A stretch of 60,356 nucleotides of DNA, taken from an uncultured Muribaculaceae bacterium (GTDB taxonomy: Bacteria > Bacteroidota > Bacteroidia > Bacteroidales > Muribaculaceae). Positions 44,743 to 54,945 of this stretch are shown piece by piece. Under the pieces are notes generated by a model, which was not told the origin of the DNA, did no database searches, and saw only the letters and a program-made list of their open reading frames with translations. The stretch is taken from positions 1-60,356 of the forward strand of contig CALUMH010000016.1 of assembly GCA_944321685.1 (NCBI GenBank). Reading direction: 5' to 3'. Every line of letters begins with the position of its first letter. Position 1 is the stretch's first letter. A program made the translations under genes and the position numbers.

Positions 44743-46224
44743 ATGGCAAAAGAGCTGAAAGATTTAACCAAGCGATCGGAAAACTATTCGCAATGGTATA
44801 ATGAATTGGTCGTCAAGGCCGACCTTGCCGAGCAATCGGCTGTGAGAGGGTGTATGGTGATTAAACCTTACGGGTATGCTATATGGGAAAAGATGCAACA
44901 GCAACTCGATAAAATGTTTAAGGAAACAGGGCACGTCAATGCTTATTTCCCGTTGCTGATTCCCAAATCTTTTTTAAGCAAGGAAGCCGACCATGTTGAA
45001 GGATTTGCCAAGGAATGTGCCGTGGTGACGCATTACCGCCTCAAGAACGACCCTGAAGGCCGCGGTGTGGTGGTAGATCCCGATGCGCGCCTTGAAGAGG
45101 AGTTGATTATCCGCCCAACGTCGGAAACCATTATTTGGAATACCTACCGCAATTGGATCAAGTCGTACCGTGACCTGCCCATATTGTGCAACCAGTGGGC
45201 AAATGTGTTCCGTTGGGAAATGCGCACACGTATGTTCTTGCGCACTGCCGAGTTCCTGTGGCAGGAGGGCCATACGGCTCATGCGACTAAGGAAGAAGCT
45301 ATGGAAGAAGCCGTGCGGATGCTTAATGTGTATGCCGATTTTGCCGAACGCTATATGGCTGTGCCGGTTGTCAAAGGTGTGAAATCGGCCAACGAACGAT
45401 TTGCTGGAGCACTTGAGACTTATACCATCGAGGCCATGATGCAAGACGGCAAGGCTTTGCAATCGGGCACTTCGCACTTCCTCGGGCAGAACTTTGCCAA
45501 GGCATTTGATGTAAAATTCATCAACAAGAATAACGAGCTTGAATATGTGTGGGCTACTTCGTGGGGCGTTTCAACCCGATTGATGGGTGCGCTCATCATG
45601 ACTCACTCCGATGATAATGGTTTGGTATTGCCACCGCATCTTGCTCCTATACAAGTGGTAATTGTTCCGATTTATAAGAGCATGGACCAACTTGATGAAA
45701 TAAGCCGTCGCGTAGCTCCCATCGTTGAGAAATTCCGCAATATGGGAGTCAGTGTTAAATATGATAATGCCGATAATAAGCGTCCCGGTTTCAAGTTTGC
45801 CGATTATGAATTGAAGGGTGTGCCTGTGCGCCTGGCCCTTGGGGCACGTGATCTTGAGAACGGTACCATCGAGGTTATGCGCCGCGATACGCTTGAAAAG
45901 GAAACTATGCCAATTGAAGGAATAGAGGAACGTGTGCAACAGTTGCTTGAAGAGATGCAAACAAATATCTATAAAAAAGCACTTGCATTGCGCGAATCGA
46001 AGACAACGACAGCCGACAGCTACGACGAGTTCAAGGAAAAAATCGAGCAGGGCGGGTTTATCCTTGCGCACTGGGATGGAACCACCGAAACCGAAGAGCG
46101 TGTCAAGGAAGAAACCAAGGCCACTATTCGTTGCATTCCGCTCGATGGCGACAAGACCCCGGGCAAGTGTATGGTTACCGGACGCCCGTCGGCGCAGCGT
46201 GTGATTTTCGCCCGCAATTATTGA
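44743..46224 (+). CDS. proS: Prolyl-tRNA synthetase, archaeal/eukaryotic-like type
   Basis: Charges tRNA-Pro. 493 residues, the short form without the bacterial editing insertion. Class II motif 2 region is [20 protein letters not shown], then [11 protein letters not shown]; motif 3 region is [15 protein letters not shown]. The C-terminal anticodon-binding domain and zinc-like tail follow, ending [11 protein letters not shown]. It has its own consensus promoter and terminator, so it is likely expressed alone. It lies between the OmpA-like gene and dxr. Confidence 0.96.
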   Translation: MAKELKDLTKRSENYSQWYNELVVKADLAEQSAVRGCMVIKPYGYAIWEKMQQQLDKMFKETGHVNAYFPLLIPKSFLSKEADHVEGFAKECAVVTHYRLKNDPEGRGVVVDPDARLEEELIIRPTSETIIWNTYRNWIKSYRDLPILCNQWANVFRWEMRTRMFLRTAEFLWQEGHTAHATKEEAMEEAVRMLNVYADFAERYMAVPVVKGVKSANERFAGALETYTIEAMMQDGKALQSGTSHFLGQNFAKAFDVKFINKNNELEYVWATSWGVSTRLMGALIMTHSDDNGLVLPPHLAPIQVVIVPIYKSMDQLDEISRRVAPIVEKFRNMGVSVKYDNADNKRPGFKFADYELKGVPVRLALGARDLENGTIEVMRRDTLEKETMPIEGIEERVQQLLEEMQTNIYKKALALRESKTTTADSYDEFKEKIEQGGFILAHWDGTTETEERVKEETKATIRCIPLDGDKTPGKCMVTGRPSAQRVIFARNY

Positions 46225-46248
46225 TATTGATTAGTTAATATATATGAA

Positions 46249-46282
46249 AGAGAGGATGATTTAAGCATATCCTCTCTTTTTT
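46249..46282 (+). terminator. Intrinsic terminator of proS
   Basis: Perfect 9-base-pair stem AGAGAGGAT (46249-46257) with ATCCTCTCT (46269-46277), 11-nt loop, six-T run. Confidence 0.75.
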
Positions 46283-46461
46283 GCATAGTGTGCCTTATTG
46301 TTGGGGGAAAGTGTAGCTTAATTGTGCTTTTTGTGTAATCTGTAGTATTTATGGAGTTGTTTGTGGTGTATTTGTTATGTGTTTGTTTTCGATGTGTTTG
46401 GTAAGTGTAGTTTTTTGTCGAAATTTATTGTCAAAATGTTTTAATATGTAGACATAATGTG

Positions 46462-46469
46462 TAAATTTG
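46462..46469 (+). promoter_or_regulatory. -7 box of a possible short RNA
   Basis: TAAATTTG matches the -7 consensus exactly. Its only visible product before the hairpin at 46489-46528 would be an RNA of about 50 nt. Confidence 0.3.
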
Positions 46470-46488
46470 TAATTGATAACTAATTTGC

Positions 46489-46528
46489 AAGAGAGGTTGC
46501 ATAGTCGTGTGGTGCAGCCTCTCTTTTT
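46489..46528 (+). terminator. Second terminator hairpin before dxr
   Basis: Eleven-base-pair stem with one wobble (GAGAGGTTGCA 46491-46501 with TGCAGCCTCTC 46513-46523), extended by two A/T pairs, then TTTTT. It lies 207 nt after the proS terminator, so it probably ends a separate transcript. Confidence 0.6.
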
Positions 46529-46601
46529 GTCACGATGCAGGTGCCTTATGGCCTAAATTACAAAATTTCTTAATCTGTTTTTCTATACCGAATTTATACG
46601 T

Positions 46602-46609
46602 TAATTTTG
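46602..46609 (+). promoter_or_regulatory. -7 box of dxr
   Basis: TAATTTTG, exact consensus, 19 nt before the GTG start. The leader must be short. Confidence 0.4.
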
Positions 46610-46628
46610 TGAGTTTTAAAAATTAAGC

Positions 46629-47789
46629 GTGGAACCGAAGAAACAGATAGCTATATTGGGCAGTACAGGGTCGATAGGAAAGCAAACCCTTGATGTGCTT
46701 GCCGAGTATCCCGACCGTTTTGCCGTCTACTTGCTTGTGGCCAACCGCAGTGTGGAGTTACTTGCCGAGCAGGCAGCAAAGTTCAGGCCGCAATGTGTGA
46801 TAATAGGTGATGAGTCGTTATATGGCGAATTGCAAAGGCGGCTTGACGGTACCGGCATTAAGGTGCTTGCCGGGGCCGATGCGATAGCCGAAGCTGTGAC
46901 AGCTCCCGAGATTGACACCGTGGTAACCGCAATGGTTGGATATAGCGGGCTTGCCCCGACTATAAATGCCATTAAAGCCGGGAAAGATATCGCTCTTGCC
47001 AATAAGGAAACACTTGTGGTGGCCGGTGAATTGATAACAGCACTTGTCGAACAATATGATACACATCTTTATCCCATCGATTCGGAACATGGTGCCATAT
47101 ACCAGTGCCTTGTGGGAGAAGATCGTGCAACGGTATCGAAGTTATTGCTTACGGCTTCGGGTGGACCATTCCGTACAAAAAGCAAGGCAGAGTTGCAGAA
47201 TGTTACAAAGGCCGATGCTTTGCATCATCCGAATTGGAATATGGGTGCAAAAATCACAATTGATTCGGCAACGATGATGAACAAGGGGTTTGAGGTGATT
47301 GAGGCCAAGTGGCTGTTTGGAATAGATGCTTCCGATATAGAGGTGGTTGTTCATCCACAGTCGATAGTGCATTCGATGGTTGAATTTGTCGATGGATCGG
47401 TGAAAGCACAATTGGGCTTGCCCGATATGCATCTTCCCATACGTTATGCACTCGGGCTGCCGGGCAGGCTTGCAACCGGCAGTCGCCGATTGAGTGTAAG
47501 CGACTATGCCATGCTGACATTCGAGCGTCCCGATACGGATAAATTCCCCATGCTGGGTATGGCATTCGAGGCAATAAAACGCGGAGGCAATATGCCTTGT
47601 GTGCTTAATGCCGCCAATGAGGTCGCAGTGGCTGCATTTTTACACGACAAAGTGCGGTTTGTGGAAATACCCGAAGTGGTGCAGCACACGATGGATGCAA
47701 TGCCGTTCAAGGCGCGACCGGTGTATGAAGATTATGTATCGTCGAACGACGAGGCTCGTCGATATGCCGAAGCATTGATACAAAGATAA
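46629..47789 (+). CDS. dxr: 1-deoxy-D-xylulose 5-phosphate reductoisomerase
   Basis: Converts DXP to MEP with NADPH, the second step of the non-mevalonate isoprenoid pathway and the target of fosmidomycin. 386 residues starting at a GTG; there is no in-frame ATG before the NADPH motif ILGSTGSIGKQTL. Catalytic and metal features: IDSEHGAIYQCL (Asp/Glu ligands), LLTASGGPFRT, HPNWNMGAKITIDSATMMNKG and HPQSIVHSMVEF. Length is standard. It is 33 nt ahead of rseP, a pairing common in Bacteroidetes. Confidence 0.96.
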   Translation: MEPKKQIAILGSTGSIGKQTLDVLAEYPDRFAVYLLVANRSVELLAEQAAKFRPQCVIIGDESLYGELQRRLDGTGIKVLAGADAIAEAVTAPEIDTVVTAMVGYSGLAPTINAIKAGKDIALANKETLVVAGELITALVEQYDTHLYPIDSEHGAIYQCLVGEDRATVSKLLLTASGGPFRTKSKAELQNVTKADALHHPNWNMGAKITIDSATMMNKGFEVIEAKWLFGIDASDIEVVVHPQSIVHSMVEFVDGSVKAQLGLPDMHLPIRYALGLPGRLATGSRRLSVSDYAMLTFERPDTDKFPMLGMAFEAIKRGGNMPCVLNAANEVAVAAFLHDKVRFVEIPEVVQHTMDAMPFKARPVYEDYVSSNDEARRYAEALIQR

Positions 47790-47822
47790 ATAAACACATT
47801 ACACACAGAATATATATTTCAG

Positions 47823-49190
47823 ATGGAGACATTTTTGATAAAGGCTGCTCAATTGATGCTGGCATTTGCCATTTTGGTGCTTGTGCATGAATTTGGGCAT
47901 TACCTTTTTTCACGCATTTTTGGCGTGAGGGTCGAAAAATTTTATTTGTTTTTCAACCCATGGTTCACATTATTCAAGTATAAACCCAAAAAGAAGGAGG
48001 ATGTCGATGAAAATAAGGCATCGTGGCGCGATACCGAGTATGGGATAGGGTGGCTGCCACTTGGCGGTTATTGCAAGATAGCCGGAATGATCGATGAGTC
48101 GATGGACAAGGAGCAGATGAAACAACCCGTCAAACCATGGGAGTTCCGCTCAAAGCCAGCATGGCAACGGTTGCTGATAATGGTTGGCGGTGTAATGTTC
48201 AATTTCATACTTGCGATAATCATTTATGCCGGTATGGTATATGCTTGGGGTGAGCAATATATCACATTCAAGGACGCAACCTATGGAATGGAATTTTGTG
48301 AGTCGGCGCATGAAATAGGTTTCCGAGATGGCGACATACCACTTGCCGCCGATGGCAAGCCGCTTGATTACCTTACGGGCGATGAGTTGATAAAGATGCT
48401 CGGAGCCAAGACTGTGACGGTGCTTCGCGATAATGCCGATACCATTGCAGTGTCGATACCGGAAAATTACATATTCACAGCCAATGCCGAGGCTGAAGAA
48501 GGGATACCGTTCATGATGTACCGTTATCCGGTGGTTGTAGCCGATGTGCAGCCGGGCATGGGGGCCGTGAAAGCAGGATTGCAAAAGCTCGACAAGGTTG
48601 TTGCCGTGGATACGGTGGAAACAAAAGGATATACTGAATTCAAGAAACAACTTGACCGCCATGCAGGCAAGAATGTTGACATAACCGTGTTGCGCGACGG
48701 CAGACAAATTACTGTAAATGCCGAAATCGACAATTCGGGTAAACTTGGTATATTGCTTGCTCCGATAACCGAGATATACAAGACTACAACCAAGGAATAT
48801 TCGCTGTGGGCTTCTATTCCACGAGGCATTTCACTCGGAGTGGAGAAATTGTCGAGTTATGTGTCGCAAATGAAGTATGTATTTACTTCCGACGGTGTGC
48901 AACAACTTGGCGGCTTCGGTGCCATTGGCAGCATTTTCCCCGAGAAATGGAATTGGGAATCGTTTTGGTCGGTCACGGCATTCTTGTCGGTAATTTTGGC
49001 ATTCATGAATATATTGCCTATTCCTGCGCTTGATGGCGGCCATGTTTTGTTCTTATTATATGAAATAATCACACGTCGCCAGCCAAGCGAGAAATTCATG
49101 GAACATGCCCAAATAGCCGGTATGGCATTCTTGTTCCTGCTGTTGATATATGCCAATGGTAATGATATTTACAGGTTCTTCTTTAAATGA
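47823..49190 (+). CDS. rseP: RIP zinc metalloprotease RseP
   Basis: An intramembrane site-2 protease. 455 residues with several transmembrane helices. The zinc motif HEFGH is at 22-26 in the first helix, the third ligand region is MNILPIPALDGGHVLF near the C-terminus, and a PDZ-like part lies between (DVQPGMGAVKAGLQKLDKVV). In E. coli it cleaves RseA; the Bacteroidetes substrate is not known from this window. It follows dxr by 33 nt and precedes the methyltransferase gene by 13 nt. Confidence 0.95.
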   Translation: METFLIKAAQLMLAFAILVLVHEFGHYLFSRIFGVRVEKFYLFFNPWFTLFKYKPKKKEDVDENKASWRDTEYGIGWLPLGGYCKIAGMIDESMDKEQMKQPVKPWEFRSKPAWQRLLIMVGGVMFNFILAIIIYAGMVYAWGEQYITFKDATYGMEFCESAHEIGFRDGDIPLAADGKPLDYLTGDELIKMLGAKTVTVLRDNADTIAVSIPENYIFTANAEAEEGIPFMMYRYPVVVADVQPGMGAVKAGLQKLDKVVAVDTVETKGYTEFKKQLDRHAGKNVDITVLRDGRQITVNAEIDNSGKLGILLAPITEIYKTTTKEYSLWASIPRGISLGVEKLSSYVSQMKYVFTSDGVQQLGGFGAIGSIFPEKWNWESFWSVTAFLSVILAFMNILPIPALDGGHVLFLLYEIITRRQPSEKFMEHAQIAGMAFLFLLLIYANGNDIYRFFFK

Positions 49191-49203
49191 CAGGGGGGTA
49201 GGT

Positions 49204-50388
49204 ATGGAATATAAAAAAGTTATATTGAAGAAAGGTAAAGAAGAGTCGTTGCGGCGGTTTCACCCTTGGGTGTTTTCGGGTGCCATAAGCCATATCGATG
49301 ACAGTATAGAAGAGGGAGATGCGGTGTCGGTATATTCGGCCGATGGAACTCTTATAGGCAACGGCCATTTTCAAGTGGGGAGCATCTGTGTGAGAATGCT
49401 CACATGGGGAGATACCGCAGTTGACGAAGATTTTTATCGTGAGCGATTGCAGGCGGCTGCCGACTTGCGCAAGCACTTGCGTTTGCTCAGGGAAGACAAT
49501 AATTCATTCCGCCTTGTACATGGAGAAGGGGATTTCCTGCCCGGGCTTGTGGTTGATGTATATGGAACCACTGCCGTTCTTCAAGCTCATTCTCCAGGTA
49601 TGCACTTCGACCGTATGAAGGTGGCAGAAGCTTTGACCCACCTGCAGGGCTTGGAAATAAAAAATGTGTATTATAAATCGGAAACAACATTGCCCTATAA
49701 AGCCGATCTTGATGCCGAGAATGGTTATATAATAGGTGGTTATGACACCGATATTGCAATGGAGAATGGGTTGCGCTTTCATGTCGATTGGTTGCGTGGA
49801 CAGAAGACCGGTTTTTTTGTCGATCAGCGGGATAACCGTTCGTTGCTTGAACATTACTCGTCGGGTCGCAGGGTACTTAATATGTTTTGTTATACCGGAG
49901 GTTTCTCGTTTTATGCAATGCGTGGCGGAGCCGAAGCGGTGCATTCGGTTGACAGTTCGGCAAAGGCCATCAGCCTGACCAATGAGAATGTTTCCCTGAA
50001 TTTTCCCGGGGATGAGCGTCATAAGGCATTTGCCACCGATGCATTCAAGTACCTTGCTGATATGCAAAAGGGGGAATATGACCTGATAATCCTTGACCCT
50101 CCGGCATTTGCCAAACATAAGAGTGCGTTGAAAAATGCCCTTGTGGGTTACCGCAAACTTAATGGCAAGGCATTTGAGAAAATTGCTTCGGGTGGGATAT
50201 TGTTTACATTTTCTTGTTCGCAGGCGGTGTCACGGGAACAATTTAGGCTTGCAGTGTTCAGCGCGGCGGCACAGTCGCGGCGCAAGGTGAGGATACTGCA
50301 CCAGTTATCGCAGCCCGCCGACCACCCGATAAACATATATCACCCTGAAGGCGAGTACTTGAAAGGACTTGTTTTATATGTGGAATAA
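49204..50388 (+). CDS. RlmI-like rRNA methyltransferase
   Basis: A class I S-adenosylmethionine methyltransferase that, in E. coli RlmI, makes m5C1962 of 23S rRNA. I start at the ATG at 49204 (394 residues), 13 nt after rseP; an ATG at 49150 would overlap rseP. An N-terminal PUA domain (LRRFHPWVFSGAIS, GTLIGNGHFQVGSI) is followed by the catalytic domain with DQRDNRSLL, VLNMFCYTGGFSFYAMRGG and LIILDPPAFAKHKSAL. The CSQ of TFSCSQAVS holds a cysteine at the usual catalytic place. Target base is inferred from family. Confidence 0.9.
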   Translation: MEYKKVILKKGKEESLRRFHPWVFSGAISHIDDSIEEGDAVSVYSADGTLIGNGHFQVGSICVRMLTWGDTAVDEDFYRERLQAAADLRKHLRLLREDNNSFRLVHGEGDFLPGLVVDVYGTTAVLQAHSPGMHFDRMKVAEALTHLQGLEIKNVYYKSETTLPYKADLDAENGYIIGGYDTDIAMENGLRFHVDWLRGQKTGFFVDQRDNRSLLEHYSSGRRVLNMFCYTGGFSFYAMRGGAEAVHSVDSSAKAISLTNENVSLNFPGDERHKAFATDAFKYLADMQKGEYDLIILDPPAFAKHKSALKNALVGYRKLNGKAFEKIASGGILFTFSCSQAVSREQFRLAVFSAAAQSRRKVRILHQLSQPADHPINIYHPEGEYLKGLVLYVE

Positions 50389-50406
50389 TTCAATAACAAT
50401 AAACCG

Positions 50407-52443
50407 ATGAACAAATTTTTAATTTCGACAGTGGCAATGGCTATAGCAATGTCAAGCTGCACAAATCAAGGCACCCAAACGGAAGAAGCACCGTTTGAGT
50501 ATGGTGTTGACAAGTTTGCCGATATCGAGGTATTGCGTTATCGTGTACCGGGGTTTGAAGACTTGTCGTTGAAGCAAAAGGAGCTTATTTATTATTTGAA
50601 CGAAGCCGCCCTTGTAGGACGTGACATTTTGTGGGATCAAAATTGCAAGTATAACCTTGCAATACGTAAGACGCTCGAAGGAATTTATTCTAATTATCAA
50701 GGTGATAAGAACTCGTCTGATTACAAAGGATTTGAAGAATATTTGAAGCAGGTGTGGTTTGCCAATGGTATTCATCACCATTATTCGATGGATAAATTTG
50801 TGCCGAATTTCAGCCGTGAATTTTTCGAGGCCCAAGTGAAAGCCGTTCCGGCTGAACAATTGCCGCTTGCTAACGGACAGACGGTTGAACAACTTATCGA
50901 TGAATTGTCGCCGGTGATTTTCGACCCGGCCGTTATGGCAAAACGTGTAAACCAAGCTGCCGGAGTTGACCTGATTAAAACATCGGCCAACAATTATTAT
51001 GATGGAGTTAACCAAAAAGAGGTTGAGAACTTTTATGCTAAAATGAAAGTTCCCGGTGATACCACTCCTATTTCATATGGCCTGAATTCAAAACTTGTAA
51101 AGAAAGACGGCAAGATTTATGAAGATGTGTATAAAGTAGGCGGCTTGTATTCACCAGCAATCGAAAAAATAGTGTATTGGTTGGAAAAGGCTGCAGGTGT
51201 TGCCGAAACCGAAGGTATGAAGAATTACATCGGCAAACTTATCGAGTATTACAAGACCGGCGATTTGAAATTGTTTGACGAATATTCGATTATGTGGGTT
51301 GAAGAGACCGGTAGCAGCGTTGATTTTGTGAATGGTTTCATTGAATCATATGGTGATCCGCTCGGATTGAAGGCTTCGTGGGAAGCGATGGTAAACTTCC
51401 GCAATCCCGAGGCTTCACATCGTACAAGTGTGATAAGCGAAAACGCGCAGTGGTTTGAAGACCATTCTCCTGTTGATCCAAAGTATAGGAAAGAAGAAGT
51501 GAAAGGCGTATCGGCTAAGGTTATTACTACGGCCATACTTGCCGGAGACTGCTATCCTTCTACTCCTATAGGCATAAATCTGCCTAATGCCAACTGGATA
51601 CGCGCCGCCCATGGCTCTAAGTCGGTAACACTTGAGAACATTACCGATGCTTATAACAAGGCTGCCGCAGGAAATGGATTTAACGAGGAGTTTGCATATT
51701 CGCAAGAGGAAATAGATTTGATGAACAATTATCTTGAACTTGCTGATAACTTACATACCGACCTTCATGAATGCCTTGGCCATGCTTCGGGGCAATTAAT
51801 GCCAGGTGTGCATGACGATGCGCTTAAGGAACATGGTTCTACACTTGAGGAGGCTCGTGCCGACTTGTTTGCACTTTATTATCTTGCCGACCCAAAACTG
51901 ATTGAACTGGGTATTGTGAAGAATCCCGATACTTATAAGGCTGAATACTATAAGTATGTGATGAATGGGCTTATGACACAACTCACTCGCATCGAGCCTG
52001 GCAAGGATATAGAAGAAGCGCATATGCGTAACCGCCACCTGGTTTGCCAATGGGCATATGAGCAAGGTAAGGCCGACAATGTGATTGAATATGTAACACG
52101 CGACGGCAAGACTTACTTGAAGATTAACGACTATGAAAAGTTGCGTACATTGTTCGGTAAGTTGCTTGGTGAAATACAGCGTATAAAGTCGGAAGGCGAT
52201 TATGCTGCCGGGTGTGACATGGTTGAAAAATATGCCGTAAAGTTTGACCCTGAACTTCACAAGGAAGTCCTTGACCGTTATGCGAAATTGAACATAGCTC
52301 CTTATAAGGGATTTGTGAACCCGGTTTACACTCTTGTGACCGATGCGGAAGGCAATGTGACCGATGTGACCATTGATTATACTGAAGGTTATGCCGACCA
52401 AATGATACGTTATTCTCGCGATTATGCAACGCTGATGAAGTAA
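50407..52443 (+). CDS. DPP III-like zinc dipeptidase lipoprotein (family M49)
   Basis: A dipeptidyl-peptidase III-type enzyme that removes dipeptides from the N-terminus of oligopeptides. 678 residues. The start has a signal peptide with lipobox Cys17 (AMSSC), so it should be anchored in the envelope, unlike the cytosolic eukaryotic enzyme. The zinc motif HECLGH is at 454-459 and the second motif EEARAD at 481-486, matching HExxGH and EExRAE/D of M49. Some databases label relatives as dihydrofolate reductase, which the sequence does not support. It is 18 nt after the methyltransferase gene and ends at a strong terminator. Confidence 0.85.
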   Translation: MNKFLISTVAMAIAMSSCTNQGTQTEEAPFEYGVDKFADIEVLRYRVPGFEDLSLKQKELIYYLNEAALVGRDILWDQNCKYNLAIRKTLEGIYSNYQGDKNSSDYKGFEEYLKQVWFANGIHHHYSMDKFVPNFSREFFEAQVKAVPAEQLPLANGQTVEQLIDELSPVIFDPAVMAKRVNQAAGVDLIKTSANNYYDGVNQKEVENFYAKMKVPGDTTPISYGLNSKLVKKDGKIYEDVYKVGGLYSPAIEKIVYWLEKAAGVAETEGMKNYIGKLIEYYKTGDLKLFDEYSIMWVEETGSSVDFVNGFIESYGDPLGLKASWEAMVNFRNPEASHRTSVISENAQWFEDHSPVDPKYRKEEVKGVSAKVITTAILAGDCYPSTPIGINLPNANWIRAAHGSKSVTLENITDAYNKAAAGNGFNEEFAYSQEEIDLMNNYLELADNLHTDLHECLGHASGQLMPGVHDDALKEHGSTLEEARADLFALYYLADPKLIELGIVKNPDTYKAEYYKYVMNGLMTQLTRIEPGKDIEEAHMRNRHLVCQWAYEQGKADNVIEYVTRDGKTYLKINDYEKLRTLFGKLLGEIQRIKSEGDYAAGCDMVEKYAVKFDPELHKEVLDRYAKLNIAPYKGFVNPVYTLVTDAEGNVTDVTIDYTEGYADQMIRYSRDYATLMK

Positions 52444-52471
52444 CGCCAAAAGACCGATTTGAGTTAAAAAA

Positions 52472-52518
52472 GTGGCAGCAACCTTGTGAATGTGAGAAGG
52501 TTGCTGCCACAATGTTTT
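52472..52518. terminator. Bidirectional terminator
   Basis: Perfect 14-base-pair stem (52472-52485 with 52497-52510), 11-nt loop, with T-runs on both strands. It separates the convergent M49 peptidase and CvfB-like genes. Confidence 0.8.
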
Positions 52519-52540
52519 TAGGGATAATGAATTTTTGGGG

Positions 52541-53371
52541 CTACGGCATGATAATTTCGCCGGGAGCCAGTATGATAAGTTTCTTCTTATATAGGTGGCC
52601 AATTGCTTTTTTGAAATCTTTTTTGCTGCATTCAAATGCCATTTTTATGTCTTCGGGTGATGATTTGTCGGTAATCGTCATGTGCCTGCCATGGCTCATG
52701 AGGTGCATCAGAATTTTATCGGCAAGATCCATTGTGCGGCGGTCGGCGCGGTCGGCAAGCGTGACATCGATTTTACCATCTTCGCGCACATTTTTTATAT
52801 AGGCTTCCAAGTGGTCGCCGATGTTGATATCCTTGAATATTTCATTATGATAAATAACACCAGAATGAAGATTGTCGATAATTACTTTATAGCCTATGTC
52901 GGTGCGTTGTGCAACGATAATTTCTACTGGGTCGCCTTGCCGGTAGTTGGCCGGGCGGTTATCGAGGAATTTATCTATTTTTGCTGAAGCCACAATGCGG
53001 TCGGAATTGTAATCGACATATACATATACAATGTATGACCTGCCCACTTGCATTCTTACTTTTTGTTCGCGAAAAGGCACAAGAAGATCTTTTGCCAATC
53101 CCCAGTCGAGGAATGCTCCGGCGTTGTTTGTAGCAACAACTCGCAGTAATGCAAATTCGCCCACTTGTGCTTTGGGTGTTTCGGTGGTTGCAGTAATGCG
53201 GTCTTCCGAGTCCTTATAAACAAAAACATCAATATCATCACCTATGTGCATATCACCGGTAACGTATCTCTTGGGAAGCAGCATTTCGTTGCCATCGTCA
53301 TCGATCAGGTACAAGCCGAAGTCTGATTTACGGTTGATTTTTAGCGTGTTTATTCTACCTAAATTAGCCAT
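52541..53371 (-). CDS. CvfB-like S1-domain RNA-binding protein
   Basis: 276 residues. Repeated OB/S1-like units are visible: DFGLYLIDDDGNEMLLPKRY, FALLRVVATNNAGAFLDWGL followed by KDLLVPFREQKVRM, and GDHLEAYIKNVREDGKIDVT. A winged-helix-like C-terminus has FECSKKDFKKAIGHLYKKKL, which closes CvfB proteins. The family is involved in virulence or expression control in Staphylococcus; here it is likely a general RNA-binding regulator. It stands alone on the minus strand between two terminating and diverging units. Well recognised, but the role in this organism is inferred. Confidence 0.88.
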   Translation of the reverse strand: MANLGRINTLKINRKSDFGLYLIDDDGNEMLLPKRYVTGDMHIGDDIDVFVYKDSEDRITATTETPKAQVGEFALLRVVATNNAGAFLDWGLAKDLLVPFREQKVRMQVGRSYIVYVYVDYNSDRIVASAKIDKFLDNRPANYRQGDPVEIIVAQRTDIGYKVIIDNLHSGVIYHNEIFKDINIGDHLEAYIKNVREDGKIDVTLADRADRRTMDLADKILMHLMSHGRHMTITDKSSPEDIKMAFECSKKDFKKAIGHLYKKKLIILAPGEIIMP

Positions 53372-53473
53372 ATATTGAAATTTATGTGCGAATATCGCAA
53401 AAATATTTTATCAGATGAAATTTTATAGTTCAATAATTTTGTATTACTTTTATATTTTAAAATAATCAAGGGC

Positions 53474-54325
53474 ATGAATATAATATCACGTTGTGTTGCC
53501 ATATGCATTATTATGCAACTTGTTATGGCCGGTTGCGGCAATAACGTTGCTAATAATGACGAAACCGGCGGCATTAAGTCGGTTCATGTGTCGCAAGAAG
53601 ATTCCATGGCATTTGAATATGATGCAAAAAGGATTTGTGTCGTCAAGTCGGGTATAGATGCCGTTTATCCGCAATATTACATGAACGATACCTTGACGCG
53701 GCAATTACAGTCGTTGTATATAACCGAAATTTTAAATGTTGCTCAAGACAGTGCTGATGTGCAAGATGCGATAGCAACGGTGCTTGAAATGCAGATAAGG
53801 CAGTTTGGTGACAGTAAAGATGAAGTTTTGTATGGAATTTTTCCCAATAAGAGAGTATTGCATTATTCGATAGTTACCAATATCACGCCGCTACAGACGA
53901 AAGGGGACATTGCTGCTTTTTGCAAACGTGAGACTGTGAATAAGGATGGCGAAGCGACGGTTGACACGCATCATTACATCAATCTTGATTTGACATCAAT
54001 GAGTAGGATTGATGTATATGACTTGTTTGCCGAGGATGCACTGTCATATGTTTCAAGTTTGTTGAAGAATAAGTTATTGGAGCAGTTGAATGTAAAAGAC
54101 GAAGATGAATTGATAGGGCAAGGTTACTTTAATCTTGACAACATCACGGTGAATAATAATTTTTATTTTAATGAAAAAGGAGGAATTACTTGGAATTATG
54201 TGACTTATGAAATTGCTTGTTACAGCGTAGGCGAGACACAAATTTCGCTTAATTATGATGAATTATCTCCTTATATTTCAAGTAAATCGAGACTGTACAC
54301 GTACTTAAAAAAACATGAAATATGA
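53474..54325 (+). CDS. DUF3298 (RsiV-like) lipoprotein
   Basis: 283 residues. The signal peptide ends at a lipobox with Cys21 (VMAGC). The C-terminal part, with NFYFNEKGGITWNYVTYEIA and ISLNYDELSPYISSKS, is the DUF3298 pattern found in RsiV anti-sigma factors and in many exported Bacteroidetes proteins. RsiV binds lysozyme in Bacillus, but no sigma-factor gene is next to this one, so that role should not be assumed. The stop overlaps the ATG of rsmG (ATGA). Confidence 0.8.
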   Translation: MNIISRCVAICIIMQLVMAGCGNNVANNDETGGIKSVHVSQEDSMAFEYDAKRICVVKSGIDAVYPQYYMNDTLTRQLQSLYITEILNVAQDSADVQDAIATVLEMQIRQFGDSKDEVLYGIFPNKRVLHYSIVTNITPLQTKGDIAAFCKRETVNKDGEATVDTHHYINLDLTSMSRIDVYDLFAEDALSYVSSLLKNKLLEQLNVKDEDELIGQGYFNLDNITVNNNFYFNEKGGITWNYVTYEIACYSVGETQISLNYDELSPYISSKSRLYTYLKKHEI

Positions 54326-54945
54326 TAGAAGTCATTACAAAATATTTTAAAAATTTATCAGCCGGGCAGCAGGAACAATATGCCGAATTGGGGAAATTAT
54401 ATCCGGAGTGGAATGAGAAAATAAATGTTATTTCACGCAAGGATATTGATAACCTTTATGTCAATCACATATTGCATTCGTTGGCCATAGCCCGTTTTAT
54501 CGATTTTCAGTCCGGCAGCAATATTTTGGATTTGGGTACCGGCGGGGGCTTTCCCGGCATACCGCTAGCAATTATGTTTCCCGAGGTGAAATTTCACTTG
54601 GTTGACAGGATTGGGAAAAAAATCAGGGTTGCCGATGATATTGCCCGACGCATAGGCCTGGAGAATGTAACATTCATGCATGGCGATGTGGGCGAAGTCA
54701 AGGGCGCGTTTGATTTTGTTGTCAGCCGCGCCGTGATGGATTTAAATGAGATGGTACCGCTTGTGAAGCGACTCATATCCCGGAACAATTTCAATGCTTT
54801 GCCCAACGGGCTTATTTGCTTGAAAGGCGGGGATGTGAGAAACGAAGTTGCCAAGTATAAAAAAGTGGCACTTGTGGGCGATGTTAAGGATTACTTTACC
54901 GAAGAGTATTTTGAAACGAAAAAAATCATATATGTACAAATATGA
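54322..54945 (+). CDS. rsmG: 16S rRNA guanine-527 N7-methyltransferase
   Basis: Methylates G527 of 16S rRNA; loss gives low-level streptomycin resistance in other bacteria. 207 residues, normal length. Motifs: NVISRKDIDNLYVNHILHSL, the SAM loop ILDLGTGGGFPGIPLA, LVDRIGKKIRVADD and VVSRAVMDLNEM. Its ATG overlaps the stop of the upstream lipoprotein gene, and its own stop overlaps the next ATG by 4 nt, so three genes are translated in a chain. Confidence 0.95.
   Translation: MIEVITKYFKNLSAGQQEQYAELGKLYPEWNEKINVISRKDIDNLYVNHILHSLAIARFIDFQSGSNILDLGTGGGFPGIPLAIMFPEVKFHLVDRIGKKIRVADDIARRIGLENVTFMHGDVGEVKGAFDFVVSRAVMDLNEMVPLVKRLISRNNFNALPNGLICLKGGDVRNEVAKYKKVALVGDVKDYFTEEYFETKKIIYVQI

Larger units (their letters stand above)
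46225..46628. other. 404-bp non-coding region between proS and dxr
   Basis: Holds the proS terminator (46249-46282), a stretch rich in G and T with little C or A (about 46284-46445), a -7 box (46462-46469), a hairpin with U-tract (46489-46528), and the -7 box of dxr (46602-46609). No credible ORF on either strand. Confidence 0.6.
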